From positions 1 through 46,019 of the forward strand of contig JAIXQU010000060.1 in NCBI GenBank assembly GCA_027485575.1: 46,019 bases of DNA, written 5' to 3'. Below, piece by piece: positions 1 to 10,600 of this stretch. The stretch is from Cytophagaceae bacterium. GTDB taxonomy: Bacteria; Bacteroidota; Bacteroidia; Cytophagales; Flexibacteraceae. The position numbers were made by a program, and so were the translations under genes. The notes below the pieces were generated by a model. That model did no database searches. It saw only the letters and a list, made by a program, of their open reading frames with translations, and was not told where the DNA came from. Position 1 is the stretch's first letter. Each line of letters opens with the position of its first letter.

Positions 1-1
1 A

Positions 2-1438
2 TACCTGATTTGTATCTCTGTTTTTTTTACAATTGCCCTTCAAGTTGAAGGGCAATTTCATTTTGGAAAAAATTTTAAATCCAAAAATAAGGAGGTTTCT
101 GCCATTTTTGAACGGTTTGGTAAACTACCACAACTCAAGGGTTCTAGTTTCGGTGTGATTGTGAAAGATTCAAAATCAGGCGAAAATCTTGTCCATTACA
201 ATTCTGAACTTAACCTAATCCCAGCTTCAAATATGAAGCTATTAACCAGCTTAAATGGGTTGAAGAATTTAGGTCCTGATTTTAGATTTAAAACGAAAAT
301 TTACCTTTCAGGTCCGGTTATAGAAAAAGAATTGAAAGGGAATATTTTCATTGAAGGTACTGGTGACCCAACCATTTATTCAACAGACAAAGAAAAATTT
401 AATGATAACTTTTTTAAGAAATTATTGAAATTGTTCGTAGAGGCTGGCATTGAGCGGATAGAGGGTCAGGTTCTTTTAAAAAACAACAGCAATCCATATG
501 AAGGTATCCGATCCGATTGGAGTTGGAGTGATGTTGGAAACTACTATGGTTCAGGAATTTATCAGATGAATATAAATGAGAACCAATATTCACTTTTTTT
601 ATCTGCTCCTAAATCGGGAAAGCCAGCTCTAATCAAAAAAAAGGACCCAATTACAGATGTTAATATTGATCAGGAAGAGGTAATTGCGGATGGCCCAAAT
701 ACACCGGATTTATCCTATATTTATTGGAAGCCCGGTACAGCAAAAGCAAAGATTGTTGGTTCACTTCCTCAGGACTCTAATCTTCAGAAAGTAAAAGGGG
801 CACTCCAAAATCCCCAAAAAGTATTTTTAGAGGTGTTAAATTCTGAACTTGAAAAGTCAGGAATTAAACTGGAAAACAAATCCATAGAATCAAATGAACT
901 CACAGAATTGGGTTCCGTTGAATCTCCACCTTTGAAAGAAATTATCAAGGAAGTTAACCTTTCTTCGAATAATTTTTTCACTGAAAGTATTGCTTTTGGT
1001 CTTGCCGGTAGCAAAGATAAACTTGACCAATCAGGTTGGACTCAATTGGCTAAATTTGGCAATCAGATTGGATGTCCTCAAGGTTTTTATTTTGCTGATG
1101 GTTGTGGATTATCTCCCACAAACCGGATTAGTCCCATGGGCTTTTGTAAGGCATTGGGATGGGCAATGCAGCAATCTTTCTATGGCGATTTTTATGCATC
1201 CTTACCCATTTCTGGCATTAGTGGAACCATGAAAAATTTCTGTAAATCAGAAATGGCAAAAGGAAAAATAAGGGCCAAAAGTGGAACCTTAACCCGTACT
1301 TTTTGCTACAGTGGATATGCCCAATCAAAAAGAGGGGCTTTGGTTTTTTCAGTTATGATAAATTCCTATTCGGGAAATTTCAAAGAAATGAAATCTGAAT
1401 TGGAAAAGATTTTAGAATCTTTGGTTGAAATACAGTAA
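2..1438 (+). CDS. dacB: D-alanyl-D-alanine carboxypeptidase/endopeptidase (PBP4, peptidase S13), 5' partial
   Basis: Periplasmic penicillin-binding protein of the S13 family, which trims or cleaves D-Ala cross-links in peptidoglycan. The three active-site motifs are visible in order: SNMK (the SxxK box, Ser codon at 227), SNN in the run LSSNNFF (SxN box, near 965) and KSG in RAKSGTL (KTG box, near 1277). The frame stays open to the left edge. Bases 2-154 encode a hydrophobic stretch resembling the end of a signal peptide (LICISVFFTIAL) and then mature-looking sequence, with no ATG. The GTG at 155 is therefore probably internal and the true start lies outside the window. It converges on the giant gene on the opposite strand, about 170 bp away. 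Family assignment is firm; the gene symbol is the usual one for the family. Confidence 0.9.
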   Translation, partial: YLICISVFFTIALQVEGQFHFGKNFKSKNKEVSAIFERFGKLPQLKGSSFGVIVKDSKSGENLVHYNSELNLIPASNMKLLTSLNGLKNLGPDFRFKTKIYLSGPVIEKELKGNIFIEGTGDPTIYSTDKEKFNDNFFKKLLKLFVEAGIERIEGQVLLKNNSNPYEGIRSDWSWSDVGNYYGSGIYQMNINENQYSLFLSAPKSGKPALIKKKDPITDVNIDQEEVIADGPNTPDLSYIYWKPGTAKAKIVGSLPQDSNLQKVKGALQNPQKVFLEVLNSELEKSGIKLENKSIESNELTELGSVESPPLKEIIKEVNLSSNNFFTESIAFGLAGSKDKLDQSGWTQLAKFGNQIGCPQGFYFADGCGLSPTNRISPMGFCKALGWAMQQSFYGDFYASLPISGISGTMKNFCKSEMAKGKIRAKSGTLTRTFCYSGYAQSKRGALVFSVMINSYSGNFKEMKSELEKILESLVEIQ

Positions 1439-1446
1439 AAGATTTC

Positions 1447-1460
1447 GTCCCCAAGGGGAC
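1447..1460 (+). terminator. short hairpin after dacB, possible terminator
   Basis: A perfect GTCCCC/GGGGAC hairpin with an AA loop starts 9 bp after the dacB stop and is followed by TTAAACTTTT. The arms are short and the T run is interrupted, so it is at best a weak intrinsic terminator. Confidence 0.4.
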
Positions 1461-1553
1461 TTAAACTTTTGCTTATTCTTAGTTCTACCAACATCGCCTA
1501 TCTAAAGGAAGGCCATTATCTTTTTTCCTAGGTGTCCCAAAGTGGAAAACAGG

Positions 1554-1588
1554 AAAAAAAAATGCCCGACATTTAATGACGGGCATTT
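1554..1588 (-). terminator. intrinsic terminator of the giant surface-protein gene
   Basis: Perfect 9-bp arms AAATGCCCG (1560-1568) and CGGGCATTT (1580-1588) enclose an 11-nt loop. Read leftward, the hairpin is followed by a run of nine U (A run at 1554-1562, partly within the arm). It begins 19 bp past the stop of the leftward giant gene, the expected position. Confidence 0.75.
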
Positions 1589-1607
1589 AAAATGAAGACC
1601 TTATTTT

Positions 1608-4600
1608 CTAGAAACCGACAACTATTTTTTGCCGGACATTCCAGCCATTGTTGACCAATTCAACCAGATAGACTCCTTTTGATACAAAGTTCAAATCTAA
1701 AATTTGGTCTTTGGCGCTCACATTTTCGGCAATAATTTTTCCTTCGATGCTTAAAATACGGATGCCGGTGTTTTCTATACTTTCATCCATTATCCTGAAT
1801 TTTTTATTTTCGGTTGGAATAATTGATAAAAATGGTTTTTCAGGGTCGCTGGTCGCCATATTAACCGACCTGACCGGAGACTTTATTGTTTTTTCATCCT
1901 TAGCAGAAGCTTCAATCTGGTAATAATATCTTGGAGACCCCATCAAATTATTAGCATCGGCTGCCTGGAAACTGGTTTCACAACCAGAATCGTCTACCTT
2001 TAAATCGGAGATTTTTGACAATGAACTGGCATTAACTCCTCTTTTAATTATAAAGTTTCCATTTTTGAAGCATTCAGCCATTTTCCAGTTTAACTGAACC
2101 GAATTTCGCTTCCTGAAAGCCCTGAAGTCAATAAAATCCAAAGGCAATGCTTCTTCTCCACCTCCAAGTGCAAAATCACTGAATCCAGTTAGTCCGGACC
2201 TTCTAACCGATCCATCAGATTGGATATAGGTAAATGTATTTTCAGGATTACTTAAAGATCCGGTAATTGCCCATTCATTTCCCCCCGTAGCCCTTTTGAA
2301 AATACTATATTGAGGGAATGTCGAGGTAAAGCTAGGAAGCAACCAAACATCATAATTGGCTGAACCCATATCAGGATTAATACTCCAGTAACCATTAGGT
2401 ACGACTGTTGAGAAGTATGAACCTCCCTCCAGAAAAGGAGTTACAATTGAGGCTACAGGACTCGTATTTGGGTCATTGCCAGTGAATCTGGTCGTCAGAT
2501 ATTGCAATCCACCAGAGATTGAATTGAAGTTAATCAGTGAATTTTCGAGCGTGGTAAGATTGCCAACCGGAAAATAATAGGAACTGCCTGTTGTTACTTT
2601 TCTTTTTAAAGCACCATTAACCCAACTTGTATTTGAAAATGCCGCAGCTGAACTTAAGCTACTTTCAATGGTAATTAGGTGACTTCCCATATCCAATCTT
2701 CCATTTGTCAATATAAGAGTTTGGTCTATGGTAATTGGATTTACAGCAAAAGCATGACCCGGGGAGTTGATTTGAAGATTGTAAAATCTACCCTGAACTT
2801 CCACAGGCGTTGCCGCATTTGTTAATGCCACTCTTCCTCCACCAGACCCGGTAAAACTTCCTCCACCCGGAACCACTCTTTCAGAAATGGTTAAGGTACG
2901 GGTTCCATGATTGATGATTGAATTGCTGGTTTGGAGCCAATTTTTTACCGATGTGTTGATGTTGATGGCAATTCCTCCTGTATTTGATATGTTTAGAACA
3001 TCAAAATTTGTAGGGACAGTTCCACCTATTGTCTGACCGGTAAAGTTTCCTCTGAGATTTAGTTTTGCATTTGGGTCAATATTGAAGGCAGTTGCCCCGT
3101 TGTTTATCCAGTTTGCCCCATCCAGATTCAATTTGGTTCCGGCAGGTAAATTGAGGATACTACCAGCACCAAAAGTCAGGTTTCGGGAATCTATATTATT
3201 TCCAATCAAGGTTAGAGAATCTGTAATGTTGAGCACCTGGTTGTCCCCAATGTTCATAGAACCTGCATTTTTTACTTTTTTAATAATGATGTCATTCACT
3301 CCTGTAGATTCAGAATAGAAATCAGCAGCGGCATCTACATTATCCAAAACCAGGGTACAACCATTTTTAGTACGCACTTGAGTATCGATATTATCAAGAA
3401 TTCCTGATATTTTTAGATCTTTGAAAGTAACTTTAGGAATTCCATCCAGGGTAAGGTAAGCCAGGTCATCCATTTCATTAACGAGGTTTACAGAATTGAT
3501 GGCACTTTTTGGCTTAATCACAAGGGTGGCATCTCCAAAGGTACAACCGGGAGTAAAGATTCTGCTAAACGTAGCTGGAGAGGAATACCTGGAATACAAA
3601 CTGGGGCTTGAAGTATTTTCTGTTAGAAGAAGAGTAACCTCGGAGGCATCTGTTCCTTTAAAGGATAGCCATGTCGCCGCTGCAGATAAAGTATTAAAGG
3701 TAGGCTTAGGACTGCTTCCACCGACAGTGAAAACAGAAGCGAGATAGGGTTCATTTTCAATAAAAATCAGTTCGGATTGACTTCTGGATGACCCACCCTT
3801 TGTAGCACCGCCGTTAATATCTTCATTCGAGCCTTGAGCAGATTGACCAAAATTGCATCCAATGGCTAGGCCAGTTACATCCGCATCTGGTTGAGAAAAC
3901 CAGGCAACACCACCTCCACCTCCACCTCCGGCTCCATAATATCTTTTCTTATCGGTGGTAACACCAGGGATGCCAGCCTCACAAATGGTGGCAACTGAAT
4001 TTCCACCATTTCCACCATTGACCCGGCATTTAACAAGGTCAGGATAAGTATCAACCATCAGAAGAACAGCCCCGCCGCCGCCGCCGCCACCGGCACCATC
4101 ACCAGCTGTACTTTCACCATTTTCGCCTTTTGCAAGTATTTCATAATTGTTGGAAGTAAGTGCATTAGCTTTTAAAATCACAATTCCACCACCAAATCCA
4201 CCAGAACCATTGCTTTGGGCTCCTGCTGTGGCATTAAAAGCATGGCCACCACCACCACCGCCACCAAGAAAAATCCGGCAATTGGCTGGTAGATAGAAAT
4301 AAGAAGTGGAGCGTAAAACATTTTTGAATCCAACCGGAGTTGAAGGATTGGTTCCTCCCCCCAGACCACCTCTCGCCAGGTCACCATCGCAAGGATATAC
4401 AGTCGAGGCACATAGTGATGTTGGACTATCGATGTAGCTTGACTTGCCACCTCTTCCACCATCCTGCCAGTTGGCGCCACCGCCACCACCTCCTTCCGGT
4501 TCTACACCGCCACCGCCACCAGTTGCATACCTTCCTTTTCCTCTCAAGGAGGCAACCGGTATATTGGTTATGCCTTCTCCTTTTTGGCCTGCCCTTGTAT

Positions 4601-7600
4601 AGTTTGAGAAATTAGTGGCAAATTCAACTGGTCCGCTGCATGTTGGGCTAATATCTCCTTTATCGCCAAACATTCCTCCGGCAAAGCCCATCCCGGTCAT
4701 ATGGATTGAATCAAGCATGGTTAAATTTCCATCTACCTCTAATGCCAGTATTCCTCCTCTTTTTCCATTCCATTGCATGCCAGTCAAACCTGTAACAGCC
4801 AATGCTTTGGCTTTATAAGCAGGTAGGTCAAATGGAGGTACTGTCGGGTCTGGAAGCGTAATTATAGGCGGTTTGTAATAGCCAGCACCTGCATCAACTA
4901 CCTGAATTTCATTAATTTGCCCTAAATTATCGGTTAATGCACGCAAGGTTAAACCAGCTCCACCCATAACCGGAGTAACGGTAAATCCGGTTGTGATTAT
5001 AGAATTTGGCGGATATCCCATGCCTTTACTGGTAAGGCGGATGGCTGAAATTGAATTTGAGGGCTTTACATTATAGTTTCCGGTGTATTTTGGAATCTTT
5101 ACCAACTGGACAAAAGCCGAGGATGAATATTGTTTTTTTGTACACCGTTTAAAAAATACAATGTCCCCACTCACAGAATCAATATCAAGATATTCATGAT
5201 TTCCAGCAGTTCCAATATCCGTAATGTATCCATACGTTATATCAGTTGGTGAAGCTGGCAAAGAAATGCCTGCTCCTTTCATTTGTATTATCATCGCCCT
5301 ATCTCCTGCTGCAAATTGACTTCCTAATCCTGTACCTACTGTGCATTTTAATGAACCAACAGGAAGTGAACTTGGTGCAACAACTTCTGCATATTTGTTA
5401 ATTACTCCTGTCAGGCCAAATGGGTCAGGAATGACATTAAGAATTTTGCTGTCACTAATCTGGCCACATCCACCGGCATTTACTGTAAGTGTCAGCGTGA
5501 TTGTTGGTGCGGAATTTATTGAAGCCTGATAAGTTGCTGCACCTGGGGTGGACCCGGAATTGTTAAAAAACACACCATCTGGTGCTGACCATACGCCTCT
5601 TGTAGCCCATCCTCCGAAAGAACCTCCCAATGCACCAGTAAAACCTCCTTGCACCACATCTGGAATAGCCGGACCGGCAGAAACTGTAGATGGCTGGTCG
5701 ACCCTTATCTGAATTGATGGACTAACATTGGCGCATAAAGCTGTATTTGTTATTCTTCTATACCAGGTAGTTGAACCAATTACCCCTGGACTATATGTTG
5801 GAGAAATTTCTCCCGGAATATTTGAAAATCCTGACGAAGCACTCGTTGTTGAGGATTCCCAACTATAAGAATATGATCCACCGCCTCCTGTTGGAAGACT
5901 TCCATTTAAAATTGGAGAGGCATTTCCTATACAAATACTATCAGAGGAACCTGCCAAATTATCTGCAATGGCGGGAGTAACTGTAACTGCAATTGTATCG
6001 GAATAATTTACAGGACATGCTCCCGAAGTGACTCTTCTTCTATACCACCTATTGGCAACAATAACTGTAGGAGAGTAATTGACACTGGTAGCGCCTGCAG
6101 ATGAAAAGGTTCCTGGCAAAGAGTTTGAAAATTCCCACAAATACGCATAGCTTGTACCGTTACCCCCTGCCGCAACTGTACCAATTAAAGTGGCTGGTGC
6201 AGTGTTGGCACAAATGGTTTGGTTGGCGGATGCATCATTATTTGTAATTGGTTGGTTTACAGTAATCGTTACAGGTGCAGAGGGGTTGTTTGGACAAGAG
6301 TTTGAAACCACAATTCTTCTGAACCATGTCGTATTTGAAAGAGGTCCGGAAGCGTAAGTTTGTCCTGTTGCGCCAGAAATGGCCGTATAACCAGCAGATG
6401 AACTTGTTGTGGAAGACTCCCAGAAATAGGAGATTCCACCTCCACCTCCCGTAGCCAAAGCTCCATTAAATCCAGCTGGCGTGGAACCACTGCAAATGGT
6501 TTGAGATAAGGTAATTGTATTGTTGGTAATTGAAGGAATAATAGCAATGAAAACGGTATCGGAAAGAGTTGAGGCACATACACCCGAGGTTACCCTTCTC
6601 CTAAACCACCTTGCAGTATTTTGATTTGGTAGTGACAGGTCCATTGTTCCTACACTAATAGAAGAATAGGTTCCATTAAGGCTGTTAGATGCTTCCCATG
6701 AGTAGGAAAAAGAGGTTCCATTTCCGCCTGTTGGCAGACTTCCAGTAATTAATGCAGGGGTTGTTCCGGAACAAATGGTTTGGCTTCCGGTAATGTCATT
6801 GTTAACAATGGGTTCATTTACAGTAATTTGTACGGCCAATGAGGTGTTTGCAAGGCAAGGTGGGGAAGAAACTATCCTTCTGAACCAGGTAGTCTGTGTT
6901 AATGGTCCAGGTGCCAATGCAGCTGACGTTGCTAAAGAAATTGGGGAAAACCCTGTTAAGGCACTTGTTGTCGAGGATTCCCATTGGTAGGTATAGGTGC
7001 CTGATCCACCACCGCCATTTGGATTGTTACCTGTTAAGGTAGCAGGGCTTGATCCGCTACAAATGGTTTGGGCGGCCGAAATAGTATTGTTTCCTATAGT
7101 TGAATTGATAATTACGGCCACAGCAGTAGAGGTACTATTTGCACAAGGACCAGAGGTAACTACCCTTCTGAACCATCTGTTGCCAGACAAAACGCCTGAG
7201 GTGTAATCCTGCGTATTGGTTGAACCAATTGCAGAAAAACCTGAGGTTGCATTGTTTGAAGAAACTTCCCATGAATATGTATAAGCACCATTTCCATTGG
7301 TTGGCAAAGAACCTGTGAACGTGGCTGGTGCTGTTCCTGTACAAATGGTTTGTGTTGAAGGCGTAACCACATTGTTTGCAATGGACTGTTGAACCGTAAT
7401 TTGAATTGCGTCTGAAATATTTGCAGCACAAGGAGCTGAAGAAACAACTCTTCTATACCAGGTAGTTGTTGTCAAGGCAGGTGGTGAATATCCAGAACTA
7501 GTGGCTGCAGGTACGATTGGGGCAAAACCAGTAAATGCATCTGTTGTTGATGATTGCCACACATAAGAATAACTTCCACTACCTCCTGTTGGTGTTGTTC

Positions 7601-10600
7601 CGTTCAATGATGCCGGTGCAACTCCTGCGCATCTTGTTTGTGCGGATGAAATTATATTGTTTCCAATATTATTTTGTATGGTTATCAGAATGGCAGGTGA
7701 AACATTGGCTGCGCACAAAGTTGAAGTAACGACCCGTCTAAACCAAGTATTTTGGGTCAATGGGTCAGGGGAATAACCTGACGAAGTTGCCAAAGAAATA
7801 GGTGAAAATCCTGCAGTTGCACTGGTAGTTGAAGATTCCCATTGAAAGGAATATGTTCCGGCACCTCCTCCTCCATTTGGATTGGTACCCGTCAAAGGAG
7901 CAGGACTTAGACCAGTACAAATGGTTTGGGCGGCCGAAATTGTATTGTTTCCAATAACTGGATTGATAACCACGGCCACAGCGGTAGAGATATTATTTGT
8001 ACAAGGAGCAGAGACAACTACCCTTCTGAACCATCTGTTGCCAGACAAAACACCTGAGGTGTAATCCTGCGTATTGGTTGAACTAATTGAAGAAAAACCT
8101 GAGGTTGCATTGTTTGATGAAACTTCCCATGAATATGTATAAGCACCATTTCCATTGGTTGGCAAAGAACCTGTAAACGTGGCCGGTGCTGTTCCTGTAC
8201 AAATGGTTTGTGTTGAAGGTGTAACCACATTGTTTGCTATGGGCTGTTGGACCGTAATTTGAATTGCGGCAGAAATATTTGCCGCACAAGGAGCAGAGGA
8301 GACAATTCTTCGATACCAGGTAGTTGTTGTCAAGGCTGGAGGTGTATAGCCAGACCCTGTAGCCGCAGGTACAATTGGGACAAAGCCACTGAATGCATCT
8401 GTTGTTGATGATTCCCAGACATAAGAATAACTTCCATTCCCTCCATTTGGGTTTGTTCCGTTCAATGATGACGGTGCCACGCCTGCGCATCTTGTTTGGG
8501 CGGATGAAATTATATTGTTTCCAATATTATTTTGGATGGTTACCTGAATTGATGACGAGACATTATTTGCACAAGGGCCTGATACAACAGTTCTCCTGAA
8601 CCAGGTTGTTTGGCTTAGGGAACCTGATGAATAATCTATTGAGTTTGCCCCTGGGATTAATGTAAATCCAGCAGAAGAACTAGTTGTGGATGATTCCCAA
8701 ATGTAGTTAAAAGAGCCATTTCCACCCGTTGGAGTGCTACCAATTAAGGTTGTTGGAGAATTGCCTGTACAAATGGTTTGAATGCCAGAAATTGTATTAT
8801 TTCCAATCAATTGATTGACAGTTATTGCAATTGTATCTGAGTATGAAACTCCACAAACACCAGATGTAATTCTCCTTCTATACCATCTGCTCACAGTCAT
8901 TGTTCCAGGTGAATAATTCGGCAGGTTGTTGGTGCCACTTGCATTTGCATAAGGCCCGGCTAAAGAAGTAGCAGATTCCCATAGATAGGCATATACACCA
9001 GTTCCGCCTGTTGGGGTTGAGCCAGTTAATGCCGCAGCAGATGTATTGTTACAAACCGTTTGAGAAGAAGAAATGTCATTATTTAAAACAGGAAGATCGG
9101 CCTGGATTGCCAAAACATTAGAAAAAGTTCCTGGACAGTTGCCTGAAACCACAATTCTTCTTATCCATGTCGGGCTCAAAATGGGATCAGCAGTAATGGA
9201 TTGAGAAAAAGCTGTTTGAATAGATGTAAAACCAGCAGTTGCACTGGTAGTTGAAGATTCCCATTGATAGTTATAAGTCCCGTTTCCTCCGGTTGGAAGC
9301 GAACCTGTTATGTCTGGTGTTGCACCAAAGCAACCTGGAGCAGTGGTGCTTATTGAATTGTTTGCTATGGCTGTATTCAGTGTGATAACAACTGGAGCTG
9401 ATGTTTTTACGCATCCATTTGAAGTAACAGTTACTGAATATGAGCCTGCTGTTGAAACACTTATTGAAGAAGTGAGCTGACCAGAACTCCAAACATTACC
9501 AGTCGGATAAGAAGAAGTTAATACCAACGAACTGGCCGGGCAAATGTATGTGGCTGGTGACGTAATAACTGGAACTGCAATATCCGGATTAACAGTAAGT
9601 ATGGCAGGATTTGAGCTGTTTGTGTCTCCTGAAATAAACCACCTTGCTCTGTATTGGTTCCCATTATCTCCAAAGGATGTTGAAAAAGTATAACCTGGAT
9701 TTATTGCTCCGGGAATATTGGTCCAGTTTGTTCCATTATCAACACTGCGTTGCCATTGAACTGACGGGCTTGGAGATGCAGTAGCCGCCGATAAAAAAGT
9801 GACAGGCTGTCCGGCACAGATGGTCTGGCTGGTTGGCTGGGTAGTAATGTTTATTGTACTGCTTGTGCTGGTTACAACCACAAGTTCCGGAAAAAAAGAA
9901 GCTGCTTCTTTGGAGTTAATATCTACGCGGCTTGCAGTTGGAACCGGGCTGGAAAGGGAAAATTCCAAAGTTGTTTTACCAGCCGCAACACTTGAAATTA
10001 TAAATGAGGATAAATCCCACTCATAGTATTGTTTGGTGGTTCCTGCCATGGTTTGAGTAGCTAAAACTGTAGGAAGAACGGCCGGTTTGGTGTTCCAGGT
10101 AACAGTGCCCTCATTCCAAACATTTGTAGTTCCAACTTCTCTAATTTCTACTATAAGGGAAGGATTAAAGTTGTCACTTAGGCTACCATAAAGTCTCAGC
10201 TTTGATTCTAATGGTGCTCCAACCAGTGTACTAAGATTGAAACGAATTAATGATTCCCTTACGGTATTCGGATCTGCATTTGCTTTAACGATAAGTGTGG
10301 CGGCTGACCCATAATTGGTGTTTGCATTTGTTCCTGCATTTACAGCTGCATCATGACTTGGATTGAAAATTATGGGAGACCCGGTAGCAAGAAAGGCCAC
10401 TAAATTTGGATTAGAACCGGGTATGGTAAAGTTCTGGGATTTGGTTCCACCTTGACTCCAATATTTAAAATAATTTGAGCTTTGAGGCGTAGGAAAATCT
10501 AAAGTATGCACGCTTCCTTCAATTAAGGTACTGCTACTGGGAGTGCTCAAAACAGAACCATCCAGATTTACATTGAAACCGGAAGGCGAAGTTGCCAGAG

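Noticed and set aside
155-157. GTG as the start of the carboxypeptidase
   Set aside because: The frame is open to base 2 and encodes signal-peptide-like sequence, so the start must lie outside the window.
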